Below, one piece after another: positions 36,623 to 44,924 of a DNA stretch of 64,000 nt (position 1 is its first letter; each line of letters starts with the position of its first letter). The position numbers and the translations under genes are program-made. Source of the stretch: Candidatus Sacchlamyda saccharinae (GTDB taxonomy: Bacteria > Chlamydiota > Chlamydiia > Chlamydiales > Rhabdochlamydiaceae); assembly GCA_030408505.1 (NCBI GenBank), contig JAUHQI010000004.1, positions 744,001 to 808,000 on the forward strand. Reading direction: 5' to 3'. The notes below the pieces were generated by a model. The model had not been told where the DNA came from and ran no database searches. It worked only from the letters and a program-made list of their open reading frames with translations.

Positions 36623-37237
36623 ATGAAAATTCATAATATTTTTACAATTAACACTTTCCCAGAATGGGAAAAAAATACACACTTTTTCCCACAACTTCAC
36701 CGCCTAGTAGAAACTCTTCGTAACTTTCATCTAGATTTGGAAGATGAAAATGGAAAAACCTTTTTGCACAGAAGCGCAGCTGCTGGTGACATTGCCCAAA
36801 CATATGCTACCGTAATTTTGGGCGGAGATACCGAAGCAAAGGATGATTCTGGGGAAACACCTCTCCACAAAGCCATCCGACATGGAGCTATAGCCAACGT
36901 TCAAGCTCTTATTGCAGCAGGAGCCAAACCTAATACGCCAAATGCAAATGGGAAGACTCCCTTAGATCTTGCTCTCAATGCAAAGCAAAATAGATCAGAA
37001 ATGATTAGAGTACTGCTCGAAGCTGGTGGCGATCCGGATATTGTCTTAGAGAAATTCGAGCCATTAATCAGAGCCACAATGAGTGAAAATGAAAGGGAAA
37101 TCTATGGTGAGATCATCGAGCATGCTCAAGTGGCAAAGAGAAGGCAACGAGTGCGTGTTTTAGCTTTTGTAAATCATGACCTAAACCATCCAATATGCCA
37201 AGATGTACTAAAAATCGTTGCAAATCATACTTTATAA
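36623..37237 (+). CDS. Small ankyrin-repeat protein
   Basis: From the ATG at 36623 the protein is 204 residues. After about 45 residues it has three ankyrin-type repeats (GKTFLHRSAAAGDIAQT, ETPLHKAIRHGAIANVQALIAAGA and KTPLDLALNAK). The C-terminal 60 residues are of no known type. The TTG at 36587 is the start of the -35 box of the promoter and not a good start codon. There is no signal peptide or membrane segment. As with the two larger ankyrin proteins it may act on the host, but this is inference. Confidence 0.78.
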   Translation: MKIHNIFTINTFPEWEKNTHFFPQLHRLVETLRNFHLDLEDENGKTFLHRSAAAGDIAQTYATVILGGDTEAKDDSGETPLHKAIRHGAIANVQALIAAGAKPNTPNANGKTPLDLALNAKQNRSEMIRVLLEAGGDPDIVLEKFEPLIRATMSENEREIYGEIIEHAQVAKRRQRVRVLAFVNHDLNHPICQDVLKIVANHTL

Positions 37238-37704
37238 ATCAAAAAGAATTCTTGTTCATAACCGATGTTTTTCAAGAAAAAATCTCCCAATTTTCTTTCG
37301 ATCTCTTCGAGATCTTGATCCATTTTAGGTGTGACGATTTCAATCTTTTGATGCGAAACAAAGACGTCTGAGGGTCTTTTTTCATCGGGATAATTCTCAA
37401 TCCAAAATTGCTGGACAGCTTTGCGAACCAAAGACTCATGCACCGAGAAGGGGCCATTTTGCAGTTTTAAGCGCACAAAGGAACCCCGCTGCATGGCTCC
37501 AAAACCCACACCAAGGATAATGGCTACGGCTAGGATGAGCAAACCGGTAAGCAAGAGGTTCGTATTTGGGTTACTGATCCAATCAGCAAGCGTTTGACGT
37601 AGATAGAGTGAACGGTCTAAAGCAATAAGTCCGACACCCGCACTAGTAAGTGCAGCTATGAGAAGAAATTGGATTGCTGAGAAGACGAGCTGGCCGTTTC
37701 TCAC
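37225..37704 (-). CDS. AmaP-like membrane protein next to Asp23
   Basis: The 159-residue protein has two membrane segments (residues about 8-28 and 50-70). A cytoplasmic tail of about 85 residues follows. Layout and position are those of AmaP-type proteins, which anchor Asp23 to the membrane in Gram-positive bacteria. Sequence matching by eye is weak, so the name is a suggestion. Its ATG overlaps the stop of the Asp23-type gene by 4 bases. Its 3' end overlaps the ankyrin gene on the other strand. Confidence 0.6.
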   Translation of the reverse strand: MRNGQLVFSAIQFLLIAALTSAGVGLIALDRSLYLRQTLADWISNPNTNLLLTGLLILAVAIILGVGFGAMQRGSFVRLKLQNGPFSVHESLVRKAVQQFWIENYPDEKRPSDVFVSHQKIEIVTPKMDQDLEEIERKLGDFFLKNIGYEQEFFLIYKV

Positions 37705-38159
37705 TCAAAATCTTCCGAATACTGCGCTACTTCTTCAACAATGGGCGCTTCTTCTGGCGGCCCTTCGAGCTGCTTCTCATGCGGGAGAACAAGGTTACGG
37801 AAGATCACATGCACGCAACTCACATGAAGACCAGTGAGGCGGCTGATTTCCTGGGCAATTTTTCCTTGAATCTCTTCAGCTTTCTCCGGCAGAGAAATGC
37901 CATAAGCAATATTGATCTCAAGTTTGATTTTTACGGCTTTATTTTTCTGATCTTGATCAACATAGATCCCCTTCACACTATCGGTGCCATCACGGCCAAG
38001 AAAACTATCAATGAGGCCACCCTCAAGCATCGAAACGCCTTCAATAGTGGACAGAGTTTGCAGAGCGATCGTCTGAAAAACCCTCGTCTCGATATCTCTT
38101 ACAAAGAGGGTATCGGGAAGGTCTATCTCTTTAGTATCTATTTGAAATTTTTCGTTCAT
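37701..38159 (-). CDS. Asp23/Gls24-family protein
   Basis: About 152 residues from the ATG at 38159, with the longer frame to 38195 less likely. The middle part has the Asp23 pattern: ETRVFQTIALQTLSTIEGVSML, then KGIYVDQDQKNKAVKIKLEINIAYG and LTGLHVSCVHVIFRNL. In Firmicutes Asp23 is linked to cell-envelope stress and is held at the membrane by AmaP. Its role in a chlamydia is unknown. It is co-transcribed with the AmaP-like gene. Confidence 0.78.
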   Translation of the reverse strand: MNEKFQIDTKEIDLPDTLFVRDIETRVFQTIALQTLSTIEGVSMLEGGLIDSFLGRDGTDSVKGIYVDQDQKNKAVKIKLEINIAYGISLPEKAEEIQGKIAQEISRLTGLHVSCVHVIFRNLVLPHEKQLEGPPEEAPIVEEVAQYSEDFE

Positions 38160-38245
38160 AGCTAGCCTCAAAAAACATTTGTTTATACGACCCATTTTAG
38201 CGCATTTTACTTGATTTGAACAGCTTTTTCTCTGAAAATAGGGGT

Positions 38246-38647
38246 ATGTTAATGCCTAGTCCCCTTCTTTACATCGCTTTTGGAGCCCTCTCAGCCTATT
38301 TTGCCAGGAAAAGAGGCAAAGATCCCTTTCTTTGGTTCTTTCTAGGCATGTTATTTGGCGTGTTTGGACTGTTATTTCTTTTTTTTGATCCCAAGGCTAA
38401 ACGGGCGAAAAAAGGCCCCAAGTCCCAAGACCCCAATACAATTGATATTTTGCCAGCTTTTGATCCAAAGCATAATGAAAAGTTTTGGTATTACTTAGAC
38501 GGCCAGAATAGGCAGCATGGCCCAATGAGTTTCGATGCGATCTATCGCCTATACAAAGAAGCGACCCTATCCCAACAAAGTTTTGTATGGAACGAGTCGC
38601 TCGAATCGTGGCAGCCTCTAAAAGACTTTATTACCAAGAAGCTTTAA
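38246..38647 (+). CDS. Membrane protein with C-terminal GYF_2 domain
   Basis: About 133 residues from the ATG at 38246. One or two membrane segments lie at the N-terminus ([17 protein letters not shown] and [20 protein letters not shown]). A GYF_2-type domain follows from about residue 80: [20 protein letters not shown], and the end [20 protein letters not shown]_2 domains are found in many bacterial membrane proteins and probably bind peptides. The specific function is unknown. It converges on rpsN with a 17-base overlap. Confidence 0.75.
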   Translation: MLMPSPLLYIAFGALSAYFARKRGKDPFLWFFLGMLFGVFGLLFLFFDPKAKRAKKGPKSQDPNTIDILPAFDPKHNEKFWYYLDGQNRQHGPMSFDAIYRLYKEATLSQQSFVWNESLESWQPLKDFITKKL

Positions 38648-38933
38648 AGACGCCCGGAATAGTTCCGTTATTTGCTAGCTCGCGAAAGCAAATTCTAGAC
38701 ATCTGGAATTTGCGCAGATAACCGCGAGGTCTGCCAGTTAGTTTGCAGCGGTTGCGCAAACGGACAGGTGAAGAGTTGCGTGGTAGTTTGTTCAGTTTAT
38801 CCTGTGCGTCCATACGCTCTTCGTCAGAGACATTGATACTACGAACAATTTTTTTGAGTCTTTGCCTTTCTTCCCACTTGAGATCGACCATTTTCTCGCG
38901 ACGGGCTTGCTTTGCTACTAGTGCTTTTGTCAT
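38631..38933 (-). CDS. rpsN: Small-subunit ribosomal protein S14 (zinc-free form)
   Basis: The 100-residue 30S protein has the S14 core: [24 protein letters not shown] and SRICFRELA. It lacks the CxxC pairs of the zinc form, so it is the long, zinc-independent form. It lies 9 bases after rpmJ on the same strand. A similar rpsN-rpmJ order, next to rpmH-rnpA, is known in Chlamydia. Confidence 0.97.
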   Translation of the reverse strand: MTKALVAKQARREKMVDLKWEERQRLKKIVRSINVSDEERMDAQDKLNKLPRNSSPVRLRNRCKLTGRPRGYLRKFQMSRICFRELANNGTIPGVFKASW

Positions 38934-38942
38934 ATTCCTCGT

Positions 38943-39080
38943 TTACTTTAGTCTAGCAGGGCCTTTCTGTCTCTGCTTCCGGTTAGGATCTTTTTTGTTA
39001 ATCACATAGACACGCCCTTTCCGACGTACAATCTTATCTCCCTTGGAGGGATCTGCCTTTACAGACGCTTTTACTTTCAT
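38943..39080 (-). CDS. rpmJ: Large-subunit ribosomal protein L36, long form
   Basis: The 45-residue 50S protein begins [20 protein letters not shown] and ends [17 protein letters not shown]. The usual zinc-binding cysteines and histidine are absent, as in zinc-free L36 types. I chose the ATG at 39080; the upstream part of the open frame does not match L36. Confidence 0.95.
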   Translation of the reverse strand: MKVKASVKADPSKGDKIVRRKGRVYVINKKDPNRKQRQKGPARLK

Positions 39081-39160
39081 CGTATTTTTCCATTCAAAAT
39101 TGAAAACCGTAAGTATATCGCAAGGAAGAGTTATACACAAACCCAAAAAAATATTTTAGG

Positions 39161-39189
39161 TTGCCTTTTGCTAACATTTCTCGTATTAT
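39161..39189 (+). promoter_or_regulatory. Candidate rpmH promoter
   Basis: TTGCCT (39161-39166) and TATTAT (39184-39189), with a 17-base spacer, lie 25 bases before the rpmH ATG, which is preceded by AGAGGA. A sequence matching the DnaA-box consensus, TTATACACA, lies at 39131-39139. Confidence 0.5.
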
Positions 39190-39213
39190 TGTGAGACTAA
39201 AGAGGAAAATCCT

Positions 39214-39348
39214 ATGAAAAGAACATACCAGCCTAGTAAAAAAAGAAGACAGAAAACATGCGGTTTCCGAAAAAGAATGTCGTCGGTCGGTGGACGAAAA
39301 GTGATCAGCCGTCGTCGTCGCAAAGGCCGCAAAGAGCTATCCGCCTAA
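39214..39348 (+). CDS. rpmH: Large-subunit ribosomal protein L34
   Basis: The 44-residue 50S protein reads [21 protein letters not shown] and ends with KGRKELSA; this opening is diagnostic for L34. It has a good ribosome-binding site (AGAGGA). The frame of rnpA opens inside it, so the two genes overlap in different frames. Confidence 0.97.
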   Translation: MKRTYQPSKKRRQKTCGFRKRMSSVGGRKVISRRRRKGRKELSA

Positions 39349-39680
39349 ATGCCTTCCCCAAATTCTACCGTATTCGCACGCGGAGTGAGTATAGGCAAAG
39401 ACGGACCCGTTTTTATGGGGACGCCATTGTCATCGACTCGTCTCCTGGGCAGCTTGCCCGGTTAGGAATTACTGCACCCAAAACTTATGGCAATGCAGTT
39501 GCTCGCAACCGCTTTAAACGCCTTGTCCGCGAAGTATTTCGCACTAGTCGCCACACACTACCTCCCCTAGATATTGTTGTTCTACCAAAAAAAGGGGCTG
39601 GACCTGTATCTTTAGAGATCGTGAAACAGGACTTTAGTAGTTTTTATGACTCTCAATGCACAGCAACAACAAGCCGTTAA
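39258..39680 (+). CDS. rnpA: Ribonuclease P protein component, overlapping rpmH
   Basis: Protein part of RNase P, which trims the 5' ends of tRNA precursors. The conserved core begins around [15 protein letters not shown]. It contains the RNA-binding signature [17 protein letters not shown]. Between the rpmH stop (39348) and the core no ATG, GTG or TTG is found in this frame. The only canonical start is the ATG at 39258, inside rpmH, which would add about 30 residues to the N-terminus. An atypical start codon near 39345 is the alternative. The end of the gene overlaps the start of the helicase gene. Confidence 0.9.
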   Translation: MRFPKKNVVGRWTKSDQPSSSQRPQRAIRLNAFPKFYRIRTRSEYRQRRTRFYGDAIVIDSSPGQLARLGITAPKTYGNAVARNRFKRLVREVFRTSRHTLPPLDIVVLPKKGAGPVSLEIVKQDFSSFYDSQCTATTSR

Positions 39681-41571
39681 CGCCACCGATGGCCGAGTTC
39701 TCGTCTTAGCTGGGGCAGGTAGCGGCAAAACAAAGGTTATTGTCCACCGCATTGCTCATCTCATTAAAAAAGGGGCTGATCCCTCATCCATTTTAGGACT
39801 TACCTTCACTAACAAGGCAGCTGCTGAAATGCGTGAGCGAATAGGAAAACTCCTCTCACCAAAAGAAGCAAAACAAGTGGTTCTCTGCACCTTCCACAGT
39901 TTTTGCATGCGTCTACTACGAAAAGAGATCCAGCACCTTGGTTACACACAAAATTTCAGCCTCTACGATGAAAGGGATATCCGCCGCCTGCTCAAGCAAA
40001 TGACTCGCGAAGTGCTAGAGCATGAGGGCGACCTCCCCTCTATCGAACCGGTCTACCAAGAGATTGCAAGAGCAAAGTCTGTTGGAGACACGCCTAAAGA
40101 CAAGATCTCGCAAACCCTTTTCCAACGCCTCCAAACGAGCATGCGCGCCTTTAACGCGGTCGACTTTGACAGCCTTCTCACCCTAACCCTAGAACTCTTT
40201 GAAAAACACCCAGAAGTCCTTGAGAAATACCAAGACCACTTCCGCTATATCATGATCGATGAGTACCAAGATACCAATCCGATCCAATACAAAATTGCCA
40301 AGTCACTCTCAGCAAAATATAACAACTTATGTGTCGTAGGTGATGATGACCAATCGATTTATGGTTGGCGCGGGGCAGAAATCAAGAATATCCTCACGTT
40401 CGAATCGACCCATTTCATCAAACTCGAGCAGAATTATCGCTCTCTACCAAACATCTTAAAAGCTGCTAACAGCCTCATTGCCAATAATAGCGAGAGACAC
40501 GACAAACAGCTCTACTCCAACGTCTCTGATTCTGAGCAAATCACCATCTTCCACGCCCCCCACGAAGAAAACGAAGCTTCAGCTGTCGTGCAGCGAATGC
40601 TACACCTGCGGCAAACGCGCAACCTGCGATGGCGAGATTTTGCCATACTCTACCGCTCTAACGCCCTATCTCGCCCTTTTGAGATGGCCCTGATGCAAGG
40701 GATGTGGCAAAAGAATGGCGAATACAAGCGAGGCATCCCCTATCAAGTCTTTGGAGGGACAGAACTCTACGAACGGAGCGAGGTCAAAGACCTCATGGCC
40801 TACTTGCGCGCAATTGCCAACCCCCGCGATGAAGAAGCGCTCCTTAGAATCATCAACGTCCCCCGTCGTGGCATCTCAGACAAAACTCTAGCCATTCTTA
40901 CCCAAGAAAACCGCGCCGCAAAAATTCCTCTTTGGCAAGTGCTAAATGAACTCAAAAGCCATCCTGAGCTCAAAGAGCGCGCCATCCAAGCCGTGCAAAA
41001 CTTTGTTTACCTAATCCACAACGCACAAGACACCTTCAAAACAAAGCCACTAAAAGATGCCTTTGAAGAGCTCGTCGAGCTCATCGACTACAAAAAAGCG
41101 ATCGAGGAAGAGGTCAAAAGCGAAAAAATGCGCACCTTCAAATGGGAAAACGTCCAAGCCTCGATCGAAGCTCTGCGCCTTTACGAAGAACAGACCCACG
41201 AGCCCTCCCTCCAAGACTTTCTAACAACCACTCTTCTCGACCAGAACAAATTCTCCAAAAAAGAAAAGGATCTGATCGCCGATAAAGTCAATGTGATGAC
41301 CTTCCACAGCGCCAAAGGGCTTGAGTTTGAAGCGGTCTTTCTAGTCGCGCTCGAAGACCACATCATCCCCCATGAAAAAAGCTTTCAGCTCGAAGAAGAG
41401 CGGCGCCTAATGTATGTCGCAATCACCCGCGCAAAAAAATACCTCAATTTGAGTATGGCCCGCCAGCGCAAACGCTATGGAAAAGAGGAAAAATCTTCCC
41501 CTTCCCGATTTCTCTTTGAGATCCCTAAAGACCTGCTCAGAACTATTTCTTGGCGCACTCCCTTTTTATAA
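39646..41571 (+). CDS. uvrD: UvrD/PcrA/Rep-type superfamily 1 helicase
   Basis: ATP-dependent 3'-5' helicase of about 641 residues. The motifs are in order: Q-motif region [12 protein letters not shown], Walker A LAGAGSGKTKVI, motif Ia LTFTNKAAAEM, Walker B MIDEYQDTN, motif III VGDDDQSIYGWRGAE, motif IV LEQNYRS and motif VI YVAITRAKKYL. The protein lacks the long C-terminal extension of E. coli UvrD. It may serve in repair or replication restart. The start overlaps the end of rnpA by 35 bases. Confidence 0.93.
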   Translation: MTLNAQQQQAVNATDGRVLVLAGAGSGKTKVIVHRIAHLIKKGADPSSILGLTFTNKAAAEMRERIGKLLSPKEAKQVVLCTFHSFCMRLLRKEIQHLGYTQNFSLYDERDIRRLLKQMTREVLEHEGDLPSIEPVYQEIARAKSVGDTPKDKISQTLFQRLQTSMRAFNAVDFDSLLTLTLELFEKHPEVLEKYQDHFRYIMIDEYQDTNPIQYKIAKSLSAKYNNLCVVGDDDQSIYGWRGAEIKNILTFESTHFIKLEQNYRSLPNILKAANSLIANNSERHDKQLYSNVSDSEQITIFHAPHEENEASAVVQRMLHLRQTRNLRWRDFAILYRSNALSRPFEMALMQGMWQKNGEYKRGIPYQVFGGTELYERSEVKDLMAYLRAIANPRDEEALLRIINVPRRGISDKTLAILTQENRAAKIPLWQVLNELKSHPELKERAIQAVQNFVYLIHNAQDTFKTKPLKDAFEELVELIDYKKAIEEEVKSEKMRTFKWENVQASIEALRLYEEQTHEPSLQDFLTTTLLDQNKFSKKEKDLIADKVNVMTFHSAKGLEFEAVFLVALEDHIIPHEKSFQLEEERRLMYVAITRAKKYLNLSMARQRKRYGKEEKSSPSRFLFEIPKDLLRTISWRTPFL

Positions 41572-41615
41572 AATCATCTTTTTGTTAAACGGGATTTATA
41601 ACCCCGGAGTTAACC

Positions 41616-42842
41616 GTGAAGAAGACCCTATTAGCTTTAAGCCTGGCCGCCGCTGGGCAATTGGCCGCAGATTGTAATGATTGTTGTGAGCCATGCTGCG
41701 TGCCGCAGCCAAAAAAATGCATCGACTGTGAGTGCTACACGCCAAAATACTATGACTTGCAATGCGCTTGCGACTTTTTCGGCACAGTCGACTTTCTCTA
41801 CTGGTACGGAAAAGAAACAGGCTTGAGTTATGCACTTCGAGGAGAAATTGTTCCCACTCAGGGAAATGCGACAGACCTAATACCTAGTGTTTCTGCATCA
41901 AGGGAAGTGAAGTGGATGGAAGAGAGCTGGGATCCAGGTGTTCGCGTAGGAATAGGCGCAAACGATGTTTTCTGTGATGGTTGGGAACTATATTTTTATT
42001 GGACCTACTACCACACAAACAAGAATCAAAAGACTTCTATAGAGGGTTTTGATAAATTCCTTATAAATCCTTGGGGAGCCGATACAAATGCACAAGCATT
42101 GATTAATGTCTCCATTTTAGAGAACATCCCTGCTGGTTCGAGTAATACAAATGAGATAAAAGCTAAATGGGAGTTGGACTACAACACCTTTGACTTGGAA
42201 CTTGGAAGAAATTACTGGCTTAGCAGATGTTTCTCTATGCGCCCTTATATGGGAATTCGAGGAGGATGGACAAAGACACGCTTTAAAACTGCCGAAGACC
42301 AAGCATTTCTCAGCCCTCTAGATGAGACAGATGTTTTTTTAAGTTCTTCAGCAAACTTTAAAAATAGGTTTTGGGGTGTGGGACTCTCTGGCGGCTTTCA
42401 ACCAAACTGGCATTTAGGCTGCGGCTTTAGCATTTTCGGCAATGCAGACATAGCGCTATTGTGGGGTTGCTTTGACTTGGTCCGTGATGGATTTTTTACC
42501 GCGCTTTCTATAGATAGTTCAGGAGGTACTGAAACTATATCAGACACCATTTTAGACTATGGAAAAAGCAAAAGCAAATTTTCTGCCATGCAAGCTGTCT
42601 TAGATTTAGGGGCAGGACTACGCTATGAATGCACCTTCTGTTGTGATAGCTACCGTTTCGCACTCGATTTAGCGTGGGAGCATCATATTTGGTTTGATCA
42701 CAACCATAGAAATCAATTAGACACATCGCTCGTTGCCTTAGGAGAAAATGAGTCCTTCGCATTTGCTCTAGATAACTTCCGAGAAATTTATGGCAATCTA
42801 GCCTTAGCGGGACTTGTTGTTAGAGCACGATTCGATTTCTAG
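41616..42842 (+). CDS. Major outer-membrane/porin-like protein, cysteine-rich
   Basis: A 408-residue protein with signal peptide MKKTLLALSLAAAGQLAA, starting at GTG 41616 after a GGAG. The mature N-terminus is very cysteine-rich (DCNDCCEPCC, KKCIDCECY, CACDFFG). The rest is a beta-barrel with alternating aromatics, ending in VRARFDF. The motif DFLYWYGKETGLSYAL matches the Lpg1974/Legionella OMP-like family, which is expanded in Simkania and Waddlia as MOMP-like proteins. The N-terminal cysteines probably form inter-protein disulfides in the cell wall. The 3' end overlaps the convergent thioredoxin-fold gene by 39 bases. Confidence 0.85.
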   Translation: MKKTLLALSLAAAGQLAADCNDCCEPCCVPQPKKCIDCECYTPKYYDLQCACDFFGTVDFLYWYGKETGLSYALRGEIVPTQGNATDLIPSVSASREVKWMEESWDPGVRVGIGANDVFCDGWELYFYWTYYHTNKNQKTSIEGFDKFLINPWGADTNAQALINVSILENIPAGSSNTNEIKAKWELDYNTFDLELGRNYWLSRCFSMRPYMGIRGGWTKTRFKTAEDQAFLSPLDETDVFLSSSANFKNRFWGVGLSGGFQPNWHLGCGFSIFGNADIALLWGCFDLVRDGFFTALSIDSSGGTETISDTILDYGKSKSKFSAMQAVLDLGAGLRYECTFCCDSYRFALDLAWEHHIWFDHNHRNQLDTSLVALGENESFAFALDNFREIYGNLALAGLVVRARFDF

Positions 42843-43769
42843 GTATTGGATAGATTGGGCAAGGTCGCCCTTGTGCTCTTCGGGAGCAATGTCAAAAGAG
42901 GCTTTTGCGTGAGCAAGGGCCTCTTTTATTTTGTTCTGACTAAAGTAGTATTGGGAAATCTTCATCTCGATCTCCCATGCTCCTTTTGTATCGCTACTGC
43001 CAAAGTTTTTAAGGTATTTCACTAGAGGGGCAACGACCACCTCAGCGTTTTTGGACTTTTTTACACTAGCTAGCGACTCAAAATCCATCACGGCAAGTTC
43101 GCGCATATACCCGTCTGCATTTTTGGGATCCCGCTTTTGGATTTTTCTCTTGATCGCCTGTAGTTTCCATTTCCCCATTTTACCAGCGGTGAGGAGGTTG
43201 CTATACTCTTCGAGAAGAAAATAGGGGCTCCGGTCGGTCTTCAGCCCTTGGTTTAAGAAGGCCTTTTTAAAGGCCTCATCGGCCAAGTGCCCAGCTTTGG
43301 CATAAAGGGACTTTAGCTCTTCGACTTGGAGTTTCTCGAGCTGCGTTTTGGTAATACGAGATACTTTTTTGTAGTCGGCAAGTGTGTTTTTGATCACACT
43401 AGCAAACTCTTTTTGCCCGACAGGTAAAAAGGTAAGTTTGGCGATTTCTTCGCCTGAGGGCTCTGCAAGTACAAGGGAGGGGCACTCTTCTACGTGGAAT
43501 TTCTCCTTCAAGTCTTGCCCCAGATAGGATTCTTCCTCAAATTCTTCGGGGATCTCAACTTTATATAGAACCACATCTTTTTTTAAGTTTTGGATGAAAG
43601 GCAGATCAGCTAGGATCTCCTCCTCAAGCTGATCTGAATGGGGACACCAATTGGGCCCTAAAAAGACGATGAGAAGAGGCTTTTCTTGAGCAAGAGCCTC
43701 CTGTTTAGCTAGTTCATAGTCACAAAATGCAAAATTGCAAATCAATAGAAAAAATGAGATAATCTTCAT
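42804..43769 (-). CDS. Periplasmic thioredoxin-fold protein with one active-site cysteine
   Basis: A 321-residue protein with signal peptide (MKIISFFLLICNFAFC). A thioredoxin-like domain follows (KPLLIVFLGPNWCPHSDQ, near residues 30-48), with CPHS in place of CxxC. Family members with CxxS often act in isomerisation or in trapping substrates. The middle part (about 130-310) consists of helices and shows no known motif. In C. trachomatis a predicted disulfide isomerase lies near rnpA (CT783-CT784), and a comparable position is seen here. It may be a partner of the cysteine-rich porin next to it; that is inferred. Confidence 0.75.
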   Translation of the reverse strand: MKIISFFLLICNFAFCDYELAKQEALAQEKPLLIVFLGPNWCPHSDQLEEEILADLPFIQNLKKDVVLYKVEIPEEFEEESYLGQDLKEKFHVEECPSLVLAEPSGEEIAKLTFLPVGQKEFASVIKNTLADYKKVSRITKTQLEKLQVEELKSLYAKAGHLADEAFKKAFLNQGLKTDRSPYFLLEEYSNLLTAGKMGKWKLQAIKRKIQKRDPKNADGYMRELAVMDFESLASVKKSKNAEVVVAPLVKYLKNFGSSDTKGAWEIEMKISQYYFSQNKIKEALAHAKASFDIAPEEHKGDLAQSIQYLEIESCSNNKSR

Positions 43770-43787
43770 ACTTTACTGTATAGAAAA

Positions 43788-44252
43788 ATGAACAGATTTC
43801 CTCCTACTATTATTTTGAGACATCGAAAGGAGAACTTGAAAAAGTGTAGCCTACGAGGCTTAGAAACCCGGCCGGACATGCAGTTTTTCAACTACCCTTG
43901 GAGAGAACCAAAGCCAAGCCTTTGCTCTTATGTCGTGCTCGCTGTAGATGCCCCACCACTCACAAAGGCGGATACGAATAAGGGCATCTTTCTCATTGAT
44001 GGTACATGGAGATATGCTGAGAAGATGCTTAAGTCTTTAGAGGAGCCCATCACCCTCCGTAGCCTCCCCGCAGTGCCGACGGCCTATCCAAGAAGACAAG
44101 AGGTCGAGCAGGGGTTAGCTTCTATCGAAGCGCTGTATCTGGCTTATACAATCCTAGGACGAGATCCAAAGGGGCTCTTGGATCTGTACCATTGGAGAGA
44201 AGAATTCCTATTAAATATTGAGCGAGCCTTCCCACTGGCGCACCCGCTCTAA
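43788..44252 (+). CDS. DTW/Tsr3-like protein, putative RNA aminocarboxypropyl-transferase
   Basis: The 154-residue protein has the DxTW-type motif IDGTWRYAEKML, followed by TLRSLPAVPTAYPRRQEVEQGLASIEALYLAY. Both blocks are arranged as in the DTW/Tsr3 superfamily, whose members add an aminocarboxypropyl group to rRNA or tRNA. The N-terminal block ILRHRKENLKKCSLRG is closer to Tsr3 than to the tRNA enzymes TapT. The exact target cannot be read. It is divergent from the thioredoxin-fold gene with an 18-base gap. Confidence 0.65.
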   Translation: MNRFPPTIILRHRKENLKKCSLRGLETRPDMQFFNYPWREPKPSLCSYVVLAVDAPPLTKADTNKGIFLIDGTWRYAEKMLKSLEEPITLRSLPAVPTAYPRRQEVEQGLASIEALYLAYTILGRDPKGLLDLYHWREEFLLNIERAFPLAHPL

Positions 44253-44909
44253 AAGCTCATTCTTTTCGGGGTGCGAGCGCAAAAAGCTTAAAAACTCTTC
44301 GTTGCTACTCAAATGAGCAATTTTGGCAAGAAGGTGAAGGTGGATTTTATCTCCTGTAGCAAAGAGGAAGAAAAGGACATCGACCGGTTTTTCATCTAGC
44401 GCGCCATATTCAATCGGCTTTTCCGGGAAGACAATTGTAATGAGATCAAACGGAACCTTTTGCAGACATTCTCTTGTGTGCGGAACGGCTACGCCATTAT
44501 TGAAAGCTGTGGGCATTAGCCTTTCTCTGTCGAGAAGGAGCTCTGAGAGGAGATCACTATCGTGTCTAAGTTTTTCTGAAATAGCCGGCATGGAGGCTCT
44601 AATAACCTCTTCTTTGGTCTCTCCTTCCACATTTGCGAGCACGCCCCCACGATTGAGCGCGCGATATAAGCTAAATTGCTGGTTGCCTGGCTGAGGGAAT
44701 ATCTGCTTCTCACCAGAGGCGGGAAGGAGCTCAGCAGTGTCTTGCTGGGAGAGCTTTTGCTCCATCATCCAATTTTCGATCTCGATCCGACTAAAACGGT
44801 ACTGCTTATTGAGCTTATATGCTGGTATTTTCCCATCGAGTAGCCACCGTCTAATGGTCGTTTCGGAAACACTCAGCAACTCCGCTACATCTTTGATCTT
44901 CAGATCCAT
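44211..44909 (-). CDS. PTS EIIA domain with N-terminal HTH
   Basis: The 232-residue protein joins an excisionase/MerR-type helix-turn-helix (residues about 1-52: VAELLSVSETTIRRWLLDGKIP and YRFSRIEIENWMM) to an EIIA-Ntr domain (about 90-228). The phospho-acceptor histidine lies in NGVAVPHTRE. This fusion is the one known as PtsN_2 in Chlamydia. A DNA-binding regulator that senses phosphorylation state is the natural reading. It lies just after ptsN on the same strand, with a 15-base gap. Its end overlaps the Tsr3-like gene. Confidence 0.9.
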   Translation of the reverse strand: MDLKIKDVAELLSVSETTIRRWLLDGKIPAYKLNKQYRFSRIEIENWMMEQKLSQQDTAELLPASGEKQIFPQPGNQQFSLYRALNRGGVLANVEGETKEEVIRASMPAISEKLRHDSDLLSELLLDRERLMPTAFNNGVAVPHTRECLQKVPFDLITIVFPEKPIEYGALDEKPVDVLFFLFATGDKIHLHLLAKIAHLSSNEEFLSFLRSHPEKNELLERVRQWEGSLNI

Positions 44910-44924
44910 CTCTTCCCTTCCTAG

